A stretch of 64,000 bases of DNA, taken from assembly GCA_937922045.1 (NCBI GenBank), contig CAKZXA010000032.1:71710-135709 (forward strand), given 5' to 3'. The notes below the pieces were generated by a model. It worked only from the letters and a program-made list of their open reading frames with translations. It was not told where the DNA came from and ran no database searches. The translations under genes and the position numbers were made by a program. This stretch comes from an uncultured Acidimicrobiales bacterium. Lineage in GTDB: Bacteria; Actinomycetota; Acidimicrobiia; Acidimicrobiales; SZUA-35. Positions 1 through 8,045 of the stretch are shown in pieces; positions within the stretch are counted from its first letter, which is position 1; every line of letters begins with the position of its first letter.

Positions 1-2
1 GG

Positions 3-731
3 GTCGCCGAGATGTTGGGGCTGGTCGGTCTCGAAGACTTCGGGTCTCGGCCGGTTCAGGGACTCTCTGGTGGCGAGGCGCAGAGGGTTGCTCTGGCCCG
101 CGCTTTAGCTCCCGAACCCGGTTTGCTTATGCTCGACGAACCGCTCGGATCGCTCGATCGTGCCTTGCGAGAAGAGTTGACAATCGAGCTGCGGTCTCTC
201 TTGAATGAGCTTGGCCAAACAGCGGTACATGTGACCCACGATCAAGGCGAGGCCTTCGCTATCGCAGATCGGGTAGCGGTTCTGATCGGGGGTTCGCTTC
301 GCCGGGTTGGCCCTCCCGAGAAGGTTTGGCTCGAGCCCGGCTCGGTTGAGGTTGCGCAGTTTCTCGGCCACAGAAACATCTGGTCGGTCTCGGTCGAATC
401 GGGCCAGGACGCCACGATTCTGCGCTGGGGTCATCGAACCTTGGGCGAGGTAGGACCTGCGACCAAGGCTGGACGCTACATCGCTGTGGTGCCAGAGCAG
501 TCGCTGACCCTGGCTCGTGGACGAGCGGCCGCGATCGAGGTTGTCGTCGATCGGGTTGCCTTCACGCGGCAGGGGTTCGAGGTCGAATGTCATAGTGAAG
601 GCGACGATGACCATGCTCGGGGTGCCGCTGGGCCTCGCCCTGTGTGGTTTCTCGCTGAGGAACGGCTCCACCCTGGTGATCGGGTAGGGCTCTCGCTCGA
701 TTTGAATCGGTTGCATTTGCTCCAAACCTGA
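3..731 (+). CDS. ABC transporter ATP-binding protein, 5'-truncated by window start
   Basis: LSGGEAQRVALARALAPEPGLLMLDEPLGSLDR signature/Walker B and H-loop HVTHD; reading frame open to the window edge. Confidence 0.9.
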   Translation, partial: VAEMLGLVGLEDFGSRPVQGLSGGEAQRVALARALAPEPGLLMLDEPLGSLDRALREELTIELRSLLNELGQTAVHVTHDQGEAFAIADRVAVLIGGSLRRVGPPEKVWLEPGSVEVAQFLGHRNIWSVSVESGQDATILRWGHRTLGEVGPATKAGRYIAVVPEQSLTLARGRAAAIEVVVDRVAFTRQGFEVECHSEGDDDHARGAAGPRPVWFLAEERLHPGDRVGLSLDLNRLHLLQT

Positions 732-806
732 GCGCTTTCTCCCCCTAGCCTGAGCCGGTCGAAATCCTGCTCAAGCGTGGATCGATAGAGGCCCGATAGC
801 CTCTAC

Positions 807-3002
807 ATGCAGACCGATGGGCCGCCGCCCAATGGTCGCCCGGCGCCGAAACCGTCGTCGGTCGGCTACATCGTTTGCCAGGTCATGTTGGCCATGGCAC
901 TGGTAGGAATGCTGAGCACCGACGCTTCTCGCTACTCTTCTGGCGCCGATGAAAGCGTTGCCGAAGACCGTTCGGTCGACCGTCGCCGGTCTGATGGCTG
1001 GACAGCCGAGGATGGGTCGGCCGCCTTCCTCGCCGAGGTGCGCAAGTCTGAGGAGGAACGGCTGCAAGGCGGCATCGTCGGGGCTGATGAGCTTGCCTTT
1101 GTCGACGACGCCGATGACGCCACCTACCCCGAAGCAGACGTCAACGTCGACGACGTCGAGCGGTCGACAACGGCCGGAGGCGAGGACGAGATGAGCCAAG
1201 CCTCGGCCTCGCGGTCGAGCGCTCTAGCGAACGAGCTGTCATCGACAACCTCCTCAACACCATCCCCAGACTCTGATCAATCCTCGACCGTTGTCGACCG
1301 CTCGACGACCTCCGTGCCGCCGGAACCCACGCCGACATCTGGAGCTGCGCCAACAACGGCCACCCCGACATCCACCTCGGGACCGACGTCTGAACCGACG
1401 TCAACCACCGGTGGGAGCGAAAAGTTCTACGCGCCTCGCAAGCCGTCGACCGATACATCACGCTCGACCGATGCATCGGTTCCTACGGATACATCTGCGT
1501 CGACCGATCTGCCATCGCCAGTGCCGCCGTCGTCGACCGATCTGCCATCGCCGGTGCCGCCGTCGTCGACCGAGACGGTGCGAAACTCCGATCGGCCGAA
1601 GCGTCAGGGCAAGGGGACCGGTCGGACGAAGAAGGCGTCCCGCCTAGGCCCGAAACAGCCCCAAACGACGAGGCCGACGTCGAGGGTGCCATCGGCCGTG
1701 ACGCCCGGCCGGCCATCATCGACGAAGACGAAACCGTCGCCGTCGTCAACAACGCCGCCGTCGGTGACTCGCCCATCTCCCACGTCGAGCCCGCACCCGA
1801 CGACCCCGGCACCATCGACGTCGCTAAGCTCCTCGACCGCGGCACCGACCTCGGTGCCGACGACGAACCCGCATCCGACCACGGTTCCAGCCACCGTGCC
1901 GGTGTCGACCACGAACCCGCACCCCTCGACCCATCCGACGACCACCTCAACGCAGACGACCAGCCCGCCGGCTACGTCGACCACGTCCACCCACCCGACG
2001 ACGTCCACCTCCTCGTCGACGGATCCCGGTGGATCGTCTACCTACGACTCCATACGCAACACCGATCCGAAGTTCCGTCAGTTCGCCTCGACACGGTCCG
2101 AAGATTTGCCGGTCGACGCCCTGACCTTCGGCGTGTCGCAGTACGACAACGGGACTGTTGGAGACGGTCAGTTCCGGGTCGCCTGCCAGTACTCTCACTT
2201 CGCTGAGGACGATCCGATCGTTTACCCAGGGCAACCCGGAGCCGCCCATCTTCATATGTTCTTTGGCAATACGGGAATCCATGCGGGAAGCACCACGGAT
2301 TCGATCGTGAACTCGGGTGGCGGGACCTGCAATGGCTTCGAGCTGAACCGATCAGGCTACTGGACGCCCGCCCTCCTCGATGGACGGGGCAACACCGTCG
2401 TGCCGGACACGATCATCGTCTACTACAAGACCAAGTGGCCGAACATCGTTCAACGCATGCCACAGGGCCTCAAGATGGTTTCGGGTAATGCGAGCCATGA
2501 GGCATTCACCGCCTCGCAGGATCTCAACTGGTCCTGTGGCGACAACGGGTTTGCCTACAACAAGACGAACCGCATCCCCGATTGTGGGGGAGACACAATC
2601 AACGCCAGCATCGCCTTTCCCCAGTGCTGGGATGGCGTAAACCTTGATGCCGATGATCACCGATCCCACATGCGGCTCGTTTCGATCTCATCACCCTGTC
2701 CTTCCAGTCACCCGGTTCGGCTTCCACAGATCAGCGTCCTGCTCTACTACCCAGGTCAGGGCTCGGTCGACGGCTGGTACCTATCCTCAGACCGCCACGG
2801 GGGCCATTCGGCCCTGCCGGGCACAAATCTCCACGCCGACTGGTGGGGAGGCTGGCACGACAACACGATGGACCGCTGGATCGACGGCTGTATGAAGGCG
2901 GCCCGAAATTGCTCTCTTGGCCAAACTGGAACAGATCGACAGCTGGCCAAAATCAGCAACCTCCAGACCTATGACGGTCCCAATGTGCTCCCCTTGCCGT
3001 AG
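807..3002 (+). CDS. Secreted/surface protein with long Ser/Thr/Pro-rich stalk and C-terminal DUF1996-like domain
   Basis: N-terminal hydrophobic segment (VCQVMLAMALVGML), ~300 aa S/T/P-rich linker, then FRVACQYSHF...HLHMFFGNT...GYWTPALLD...FPQCWDGVNLD..HRSHM typical of DUF1996. Confidence 0.8.
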   Translation: MQTDGPPPNGRPAPKPSSVGYIVCQVMLAMALVGMLSTDASRYSSGADESVAEDRSVDRRRSDGWTAEDGSAAFLAEVRKSEEERLQGGIVGADELAFVDDADDATYPEADVNVDDVERSTTAGGEDEMSQASASRSSALANELSSTTSSTPSPDSDQSSTVVDRSTTSVPPEPTPTSGAAPTTATPTSTSGPTSEPTSTTGGSEKFYAPRKPSTDTSRSTDASVPTDTSASTDLPSPVPPSSTDLPSPVPPSSTETVRNSDRPKRQGKGTGRTKKASRLGPKQPQTTRPTSRVPSAVTPGRPSSTKTKPSPSSTTPPSVTRPSPTSSPHPTTPAPSTSLSSSTAAPTSVPTTNPHPTTVPATVPVSTTNPHPSTHPTTTSTQTTSPPATSTTSTHPTTSTSSSTDPGGSSTYDSIRNTDPKFRQFASTRSEDLPVDALTFGVSQYDNGTVGDGQFRVACQYSHFAEDDPIVYPGQPGAAHLHMFFGNTGIHAGSTTDSIVNSGGGTCNGFELNRSGYWTPALLDGRGNTVVPDTIIVYYKTKWPNIVQRMPQGLKMVSGNASHEAFTASQDLNWSCGDNGFAYNKTNRIPDCGGDTINASIAFPQCWDGVNLDADDHRSHMRLVSISSPCPSSHPVRLPQISVLLYYPGQGSVDGWYLSSDRHGGHSALPGTNLHADWWGGWHDNTMDRWIDGCMKAARNCSLGQTGTDRQLAKISNLQTYDGPNVLPLP
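1500..1565 (+). repeat. 33-bp tandem duplication in stalk (STDLPSPVPPS x2)
   Basis: Units 1500-1532 and 1533-1565 differ at one base. Confidence 0.95.
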
Positions 3003-3008
3003 GGTCTA

Positions 3009-3665
3009 GTGGTGCAGCCAGGTCTCCAGCCCACTGAGTTCCATGAGCGATTTCTTACAACGGGGCGATGGTGTGAAACCGTTTCCAAGCCTTTGGCCAG
3101 GCTCGACCTGCCAGAGATGTTGACCTTGCCGACAAATCGGCCCGTGCTCCTCGCGGGGAACCATCGCAGCCTCTTCGATTTCATGGTGACGATGATCATC
3201 TTCACCCGCTTTGGCTTGTCGAGCCGGATCATGATCAGGGCCGACCTCGTCGAGAGTGGTGTTTCCGGCCGGCTGCTCCAGGGCATTGGCGCCATCGCCA
3301 CATCTCGACATACTCGCCAAGACGCTGAGGATGCGGCGGTCGAGGCTCTTCTTCGGGGTGAGGTGGTTTCGATGATGCCCGAGGGCCGACTGATTCCAAG
3401 CAGTGAGTTAGGCCCCGATGGGGTTGGCCCGGCTCGACCTGGGCTTTCCCGGATCGCTCGCCGCTCTGGCGCCGCTGTAGTTCCGGTCGCTTTCGGTGGT
3501 ACGAACCAGGTTTGGCCTCGGGGTGGTTCGCCACGGCTGAAGCTGAAGCGACCCAACGTGGCGCTTCGGCTAGGCGACGCGTTTGAACTGACCGGCGATG
3601 ATGACCAGGCCAACACCGATGCCTTCATGCGTCATCTCGGGGCCCTCGTTCGCTCCTTGGGCTAG
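3009..3665 (+). CDS. 1-acyl-sn-glycerol-3-phosphate acyltransferase (PlsC family)
   Basis: NHRSLFDFMV (HX4D) and MMPEGRL motifs. Confidence 0.85.
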   Translation: MVQPGLQPTEFHERFLTTGRWCETVSKPLARLDLPEMLTLPTNRPVLLAGNHRSLFDFMVTMIIFTRFGLSSRIMIRADLVESGVSGRLLQGIGAIATSRHTRQDAEDAAVEALLRGEVVSMMPEGRLIPSSELGPDGVGPARPGLSRIARRSGAAVVPVAFGGTNQVWPRGGSPRLKLKRPNVALRLGDAFELTGDDDQANTDAFMRHLGALVRSLG

Positions 3666-3694
3666 CCATTCCCTAGCCATTCCCTAGCCATTCC
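3663..3694. repeat. 11-bp tandem repeat (tagccattccc) x ~2.9, beginning at the acyltransferase stop codon
   Basis: Units 3663-3673, 3674-3684, 3685-3694 read directly. Confidence 0.95.
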
Positions 3695-3751
3695 AAGCGT
3701 TGGCCCCGAAGCAGGCCGTGGTGCATTGCCGATGAGCAGGTGGCCCGGTAC

Positions 3752-3799
3752 TTGCGCGTTGGTAAACGCTTGCTATAGTTCAGGTTACCCACAAGTAAC
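3752..3799 (+). promoter_or_regulatory. Candidate sigma70-type promoter (ttgcgc-16-tatagt) with inverted repeat gttac-N6-gtaac just downstream
   Basis: -35-like ttgcgc 3752-3757, -10-like tatagt 3774-3779, IR arms 3784-3788/3795-3799; upstream of the acyl-CoA dehydrogenase. Confidence 0.4.
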
Positions 3800-3914
3800 T
3801 TAGGCTCGGCGCCACAAGGCTCGATAGTGAGGTAGGGCCTGTCGCCATGATTGCCACCTTGCGGCTACACCAACCGGCGTCGCCCCAACCGATGCGTAGA
3901 GACAGGATCAGACC

Positions 3915-5129
3915 ATGAGCGAATTTTCTCTTGAGCTTTCCGAAGATCAGCTGCAACTCCAGAAATGGGTGCACGACTTCGCCGAGAAGATCATCAGGCC
4001 AGCGGGCGAGGAGTGGGACCGGCGCGAAGAAACGCCATGGCCCATCATCGAAGAGGCGGCCAAGATTGGGCTCTACAGCTGGGAGTTCATGGCCGAGATG
4101 ATGATGAACGATCCATCGGGCCTCTCCATGCCGATCGCCTTGGAAGAGATGTTTTGGGGCGATGCAGGTATCGGTATGGCGATGATGGGCTCAGGTCTAG
4201 CCGCCGCAGGTATCGCGGCCTCTGGCACCTCCGAACAGGTAATGGAATGGGTACCTCTTTGCTATGGCGACGCCAGCGACGTCAAACTTGGGGCCTTCGC
4301 TGCCTCCGAGCCCGATGCTGGTTCCGACGTGTCGGCCTACCGCACTCGCGCCGTCTATGACGAGGGAACCGACGAATGGGTGTTGAACGGAACCAAGACA
4401 TGGATCACCAATGGTGGAATCGCCGCCATTCACGTCGTCGTTGCTGTTGTCGACCCCGACCTTGGGGTCAAGGGCCAAGCTAGTTTCGTCGTCCCACCGA
4501 ACACACCGGGCCTGTCCCAAGGCCAGAAGTTCTCGAAGCATGGCATCCGAGCCAGCCACACCGCCGAGGTCGTACTCGACGATGTACGTGTCCCCGGTCG
4601 ATGCCTGCTCGGCGGCAAGGAAAAACTCGACGAACGCCTCGCGCGTGTGCGTGAGGGTGCGCCAAGCAATTCACAGGCCGCCATGCAGACCTTCGAAGCC
4701 ACCCGCCCGGCCGTAGCGGCCCAAGCTGTTGGTATCGCCCGCGCTGCCTATGAATATTCGCTGGATTATGCCAAGGAACGTCGGGCCTTCGGCAAGGCCA
4801 TTATCGAGAACCAATCGATCGCCTTCATGCTGGCCGACATGGCAACCGAGATCGACGCCGCTCGTCTACTAACCCACCGCGCCGCCTGGTTGGGCAAGCA
4901 GCGCAAGTTCAAGAACGCTGAGGGCTCCATGGCCAAGCTGAAAGCTGGTCGGGTCGCTGTTTGGTCCACCGAGAGGGCAATGCAAATTCTTGGCGGCTAC
5001 GGCTATGTAAGCGAGTACCCGGTCGAGCGCTGGCACCGAGATTCAAAGATCTACGACATCTTCGAAGGCACCGAACAGATCCAGCAGCTCGTCATCGCCC
5101 GCTCAATTAGTGGTCTGCGTATCGAGTAG
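3915..5129 (+). CDS. Acyl-CoA dehydrogenase; 3' end serves as putative attL
   Basis: ACAD motifs (TKTWITNG, KHGIRASHTAEVVLDDVRVP, QILGGYGYVSEYPVERWHRDSKIYDIFEGTEQIQ). Confidence 0.95.
   Translation: MSEFSLELSEDQLQLQKWVHDFAEKIIRPAGEEWDRREETPWPIIEEAAKIGLYSWEFMAEMMMNDPSGLSMPIALEEMFWGDAGIGMAMMGSGLAAAGIAASGTSEQVMEWVPLCYGDASDVKLGAFAASEPDAGSDVSAYRTRAVYDEGTDEWVLNGTKTWITNGGIAAIHVVVAVVDPDLGVKGQASFVVPPNTPGLSQGQKFSKHGIRASHTAEVVLDDVRVPGRCLLGGKEKLDERLARVREGAPSNSQAAMQTFEATRPAVAAQAVGIARAAYEYSLDYAKERRAFGKAIIENQSIAFMLADMATEIDAARLLTHRAAWLGKQRKFKNAEGSMAKLKAGRVAVWSTERAMQILGGYGYVSEYPVERWHRDSKIYDIFEGTEQIQQLVIARSISGLRIE
5053..5128. repeat. 76-bp direct repeat, left copy (putative attL)
   Basis: acgacatcttcgaaggcaccgaacagatccagcagctcgtcatcgcccgctcaattagtggtctgcgtatcgagta, identical to 8046-8121. 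Confidence 0.95.
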
Positions 5130-5149
5130 GTAAACAAAGTTATTTTGGC

Positions 5150-5177
5150 CCCTTTGGTCACATCGGAGACCAAAGGG
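5150..5177. promoter_or_regulatory. Perfect 10-bp inverted repeat CCCTTTGGTC-N8-GACCAAAGGG next to attL
   Basis: Arms 5150-5159 and 5168-5177; no T-run follows, so a canonical terminator is not supported. Confidence 0.5.
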
Positions 5178-5210
5178 CAGCAGCGGTCACATTCTGTGGA
5201 AAACTGATCG

Positions 5211-5232
5211 ATCCCTACTGTCATCCCTACTC
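5211..5232. promoter_or_regulatory. Candidate integrase arm-type sites, left side
   Basis: atccctact 5211-5219 and tcatccctactc 5221-5232; the 12-mer recurs at 7905-7916 and inverted at 7937-7948. Confidence 0.5.
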
Positions 5233-5265
5233 TTGTAGTCATGACAGCGCCTATGGTGGGTGTTC

Positions 5266-5440
5266 ATGGCCACCATTCGAGAGCGACGCACCGGTTGTAT
5301 TGGAGGTGCGCGGCTACACGGGTCGTGACCCGTAAGGGAACCCGACGCAGGTCTCGCGTACGGTCCACGGCACCAAGCGCAACGCTCAGCGAGTCGCGGC
5401 CGGACTGACGGTGAAGCCGTCCCGCAAGGGCATCAGTCGG
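5266..5440 (+). pseudogene. Decayed N-terminal fragment of a tyrosine integrase
   Basis: ATG frame reads MATIRERRTG; after a frameshift the next frame reads VLEVRGYTGRDP*GNPTQVSRTVHGTKRNAQRVAAGL, resembling actinobacterial phage-integrase N-termini; in-frame stop and no catalytic domain downstream. Confidence 0.6.
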
Positions 5441-5624
5441 CGACCTCCCGCGGCCGTTTCGATTCGTCCGAAAAATCCGCAGACACAACTGCAGGTCCTG
5501 GGGGGCCAGCCGTAGGAGATTCGAGGAAGATCACCAAGAGCGATCTCCCACCACGGATCGCGGTCGGGGGTTTCCTTGGTCAGCGGCGCCATGATTTCGT
5601 CCCCGACGAAAGGCCCAGTGACCC

Positions 5625-5780
5625 GTGACAACGCCCAATCAGCAGTTCAACGATCTGCTCGAACTAATGAAGATCTTGACCTCGGCGAACCAGGAGGCAC
5701 CGGGCTGGATCGAGACCGGACTTCGCAAGATTCGCGTCCGGTCTGGTTCGACCGATCGGCCACAGAACCCGACACAGTAG
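5625..5780 (+). CDS. Possible small protein, 51 aa, GTG start (MTTPNQQFNDLLELMKILTSANQEAPGWIETGLRKIRVRSGSTDRPQNPTQ)
   Basis: Open frame in the island with plausible composition; not in ORF track; no family recognised. Confidence 0.3.
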   Translation: MTTPNQQFNDLLELMKILTSANQEAPGWIETGLRKIRVRSGSTDRPQNPTQ

Positions 5781-5833
5781 GCGGCTGCCGACCGCATCCA
5801 GGGAGATGTCGACAACCTGTTCGCGGAGGGATC

Positions 5834-6208
5834 ATGTTCGTCTACTACTTCGCTCTCTTCGAACACCAGCTCCCGCTTGACGACTGGGACAAGCTTCTCG
5901 ACCCCGATGTGGTTGAGCATCCACGGGCATATCGGCACGCGAGGCATACGTTCGCTCCCGGGGTCAACGGAATTCGCTCCACCAACAAGAATGATCAGGT
6001 GGCCTTCGACACCGTTATGGCGTCGCCCAATCCGCTCCCTGGTGTGACATTCGACGCCACCCATATTCGCGAGGTCCGCGGGGCGTTTCGTGGCGGCCTG
6101 ATCTCCCTGCTCGACCGGGCTGCGAAGCAAGCAGTCGTGGCTGCCGCGAGAAGGGAGCATCACGCGCACCGGACGGAACAGAGTCTCCCGCCGGCCTCCC
6201 AAAGCTGA
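5834..6208 (+). CDS. Hypothetical protein, 124 aa (MFVYYFALFEHQLPLDDWDKLLDP...)
   Basis: C-terminal part of ORF 5576..6208; internal ATG gives more protein-like sequence; no family recognised. Confidence 0.45.
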   Translation: MFVYYFALFEHQLPLDDWDKLLDPDVVEHPRAYRHARHTFAPGVNGIRSTNKNDQVAFDTVMASPNPLPGVTFDATHIREVRGAFRGGLISLLDRAAKQAVVAAARREHHAHRTEQSLPPASQS

Positions 6209-6377
6209 TCCCCAGGACCTGCAGTTGTGTCTCAGGTATTTCCGTCAGATGATCAACGCCTGGGCCTCGTTTCGGACCGGGTGCTGGGAGAGGTCGGGAC
6301 GACGAGCATTCGAACGGGCCAAGGAATCTGGCGAGTTCGTAGGTGCCGAAGTCGAACTATAGTCAAAGTGCCTTAAC

Positions 6378-6404
6378 GCCCATTGGGTGGGCTATATTGC
6401 GCTG
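6378..6404 (+). promoter_or_regulatory. Candidate leaderless promoter with inverted repeat GCCCA-N5-TGGGC and -10-like TATATT
   Basis: IR arms 6378-6382/6388-6392; tatatt 6393-6398; 6 nt before ATG 6405. Confidence 0.5.
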
Positions 6405-7217
6405 ATGGTAGAACCCGCTGGGATTTCTCAACGTAACCGCCGTGTCGTCGAGGACCTCAACCGCGCCTTTACTGAACCATTCACGGTCGACGACGCCGCC
6501 GATCTCCTAGGAATCGACCGAGAGAGGGCTAGCCGGTTAACTCGCTACCTCGTTGAACGCGGGTGGCTCGATCGCGTTCGGCGCGGCTTCTACCTTCCCG
6601 TGCCTCTCGATGCTTATCATTCAGGCTCAGCCCACAAGGATCCGTGGATCGTCGGCAGTGTCCTATTCGCTCCCGCCTACGTGTCCGGGTGGAGCGCAGC
6701 CGAGCACTGGGACCTCACCGAGCAGATCTTCCGCAGCGTTCAGATGGTGACCGCGCGCCGCCCCCGAAATCGTCGACCGTCGATTGGAGGTACGGACTAC
6801 GTCCTTCATTCTGTTCCCCTAGAAAAGCACGTTGGGCTGGCCAATGTTTGGCGGGAAGGCAAGCGTGTGGCCGTGACCGACCCATCGAAGACGATGGTGG
6901 ACGTCTTGGCGGATCCAAGTTGGGGCGGTGGAATGCGCTCCGTCGTGGACATACTCGACGAGTACTTGGTGGGCGAGCATCGCAACGACACGCAACTGCT
7001 CCAATATGCGGAGGCCCTGCACAACGGGGCAGTGTTCAAGCGTCTGGGGTACGTCATGGAAACGTGTGGATTTGAGCGGGCTGACCTCGTAGACGAGTGC
7101 CTGAGGCGTCGCAGCGCTGGCATCAACGACCTAGACCCATCCGTCAGCACACCTGGACCGATTTCGACGAGATGGGGAATTCGAGCCAACGTTCTCCTCG
7201 GAGATGGTGCTAGATGA
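6405..7217 (+). CDS. AbiEi-like antitoxin (type IV toxin-antitoxin), winged-helix N-terminus
   Basis: MVEPAGISQRNRRVVEDLNRAFTEPFTVDDAADLLGIDRERASRLTRYLVERGWLDRVRRGFYLPVP...SGWSAAEHW...ITVDPSKTMVDVLADP-like AbiEi architecture; 4-nt overlap with next gene. The ORF track uses GTG 6387. Confidence 0.8.
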   Translation: MVEPAGISQRNRRVVEDLNRAFTEPFTVDDAADLLGIDRERASRLTRYLVERGWLDRVRRGFYLPVPLDAYHSGSAHKDPWIVGSVLFAPAYVSGWSAAEHWDLTEQIFRSVQMVTARRPRNRRPSIGGTDYVLHSVPLEKHVGLANVWREGKRVAVTDPSKTMVDVLADPSWGGGMRSVVDILDEYLVGEHRNDTQLLQYAEALHNGAVFKRLGYVMETCGFERADLVDECLRRRSAGINDLDPSVSTPGPISTRWGIRANVLLGDGAR

Positions 7218-7894
7218 TCACAACGCGAGACCTTCGAGATCGCGTCGCCGAGTGGGCGCTCCGCGACGACGTCGTCGAGAAGGACTACGTCCTGGGGTGG
7301 GTCTTGTCCGGGGTGGGATCAGAACCCGCCCTCCGTGACGGCTGGGTGTTCAAGGGCGGAACCTGCCTCAAGAAGTGCTATCTCCAGACGTTTCGCTTCT
7401 CAGAGGATCTTGATTTCACGGTCCTTCCGGACGGACCTATCGAAGAGGCGGAGGTGCTTGCTCTTCTCACGCCTCTCGAACCGGTTCGGTTCGCCGCGGC
7501 GAACCGAATATGTGTTGACCTTGGGTACAACGGAAGCGTCCGGCGTGTCGAGCCGCTGTCCTTGCGGATCGCGAGCACCGGTGCTTTGCTCCTGTACGCC
7601 ACAAAGCAGGCCACCAGAGAGATCCGGTCCTATCGGGTCGACCGGATCCAGTCGATACAGGTTACGACTGTCCCGTTCAGCTCGACTCGGCCCGTTGAGT
7701 TCTCCCCGAGAGGCCAGCTGTACGCGCCGCCGGTAGCGCGTCGATCCAGCAGTAGTAGTTCGAGCACGCCGTACAGAGTTGAGTGTCCTCAATGCGGGAA
7801 GGTCTTCCGGCGCAAGAAGCGAGGCACCAAGCTGAACGCTCACAACGACCAATCCGGATACCCCTGCCGGGCGCGGCGCGGACACCAGCCGTAG
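7214..7894 (+). CDS. AbiEii-like nucleotidyltransferase N-terminus joined to a WYL-like segment and C-terminal zinc-finger-like tail (226 aa)
   Basis: VVEKDYVLGW...WVFKGGTCLKKCYLQTFRFSEDLDFTV; then RRVEPLSLRIASTGALLLYATKQATREIRSYRVDRIQSIQVTTVPF (WYL-like); then CPQCGKVFRRKKRGTKLNAHNDQSGYPC. Confidence 0.7.
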   Translation: MITTRDLRDRVAEWALRDDVVEKDYVLGWVLSGVGSEPALRDGWVFKGGTCLKKCYLQTFRFSEDLDFTVLPDGPIEEAEVLALLTPLEPVRFAAANRICVDLGYNGSVRRVEPLSLRIASTGALLLYATKQATREIRSYRVDRIQSIQVTTVPFSSTRPVEFSPRGQLYAPPVARRSSSSSSSTPYRVECPQCGKVFRRKKRGTKLNAHNDQSGYPCRARRGHQP

Positions 7895-7904
7895 TCGTCG
7901 CTCG

Positions 7905-7948
7905 TCATCCCTACTCTTATCCCTACTTTCGGCTCGGAGTAGGGATGA
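7905..7948. promoter_or_regulatory. Candidate integrase arm-type sites, right side
   Basis: tcatccctactc 7905-7916, atccctact 7919-7927, inverted gagtagggatga 7937-7948. Confidence 0.5.
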
Positions 7949-8045
7949 TCAGAGGTCAGTAACGGACAATAACATTCGGCGTTCCCCTGCTCACGCAGTA
8001 TGCAGGACGCCACCTGTCACCAGTGGATAAGTCTCGGAGAGACCC

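Noticed and set aside
1500-1575. Repeat array considered as CRISPR
   Set aside because: Direct adjacent coding duplication with no spacers and no cas genes nearby.
1483-2008. Minus-strand ORFs opposite the Ser/Thr/Pro stalk
   Set aside because: Low-complexity reverse translations of the repetitive stalk; no independent support.
5386-5631. 81 aa minus-strand ORF in the island
   Set aside because: Overlaps the integrase remnant and has no recognisable domain; insufficient support as a gene.
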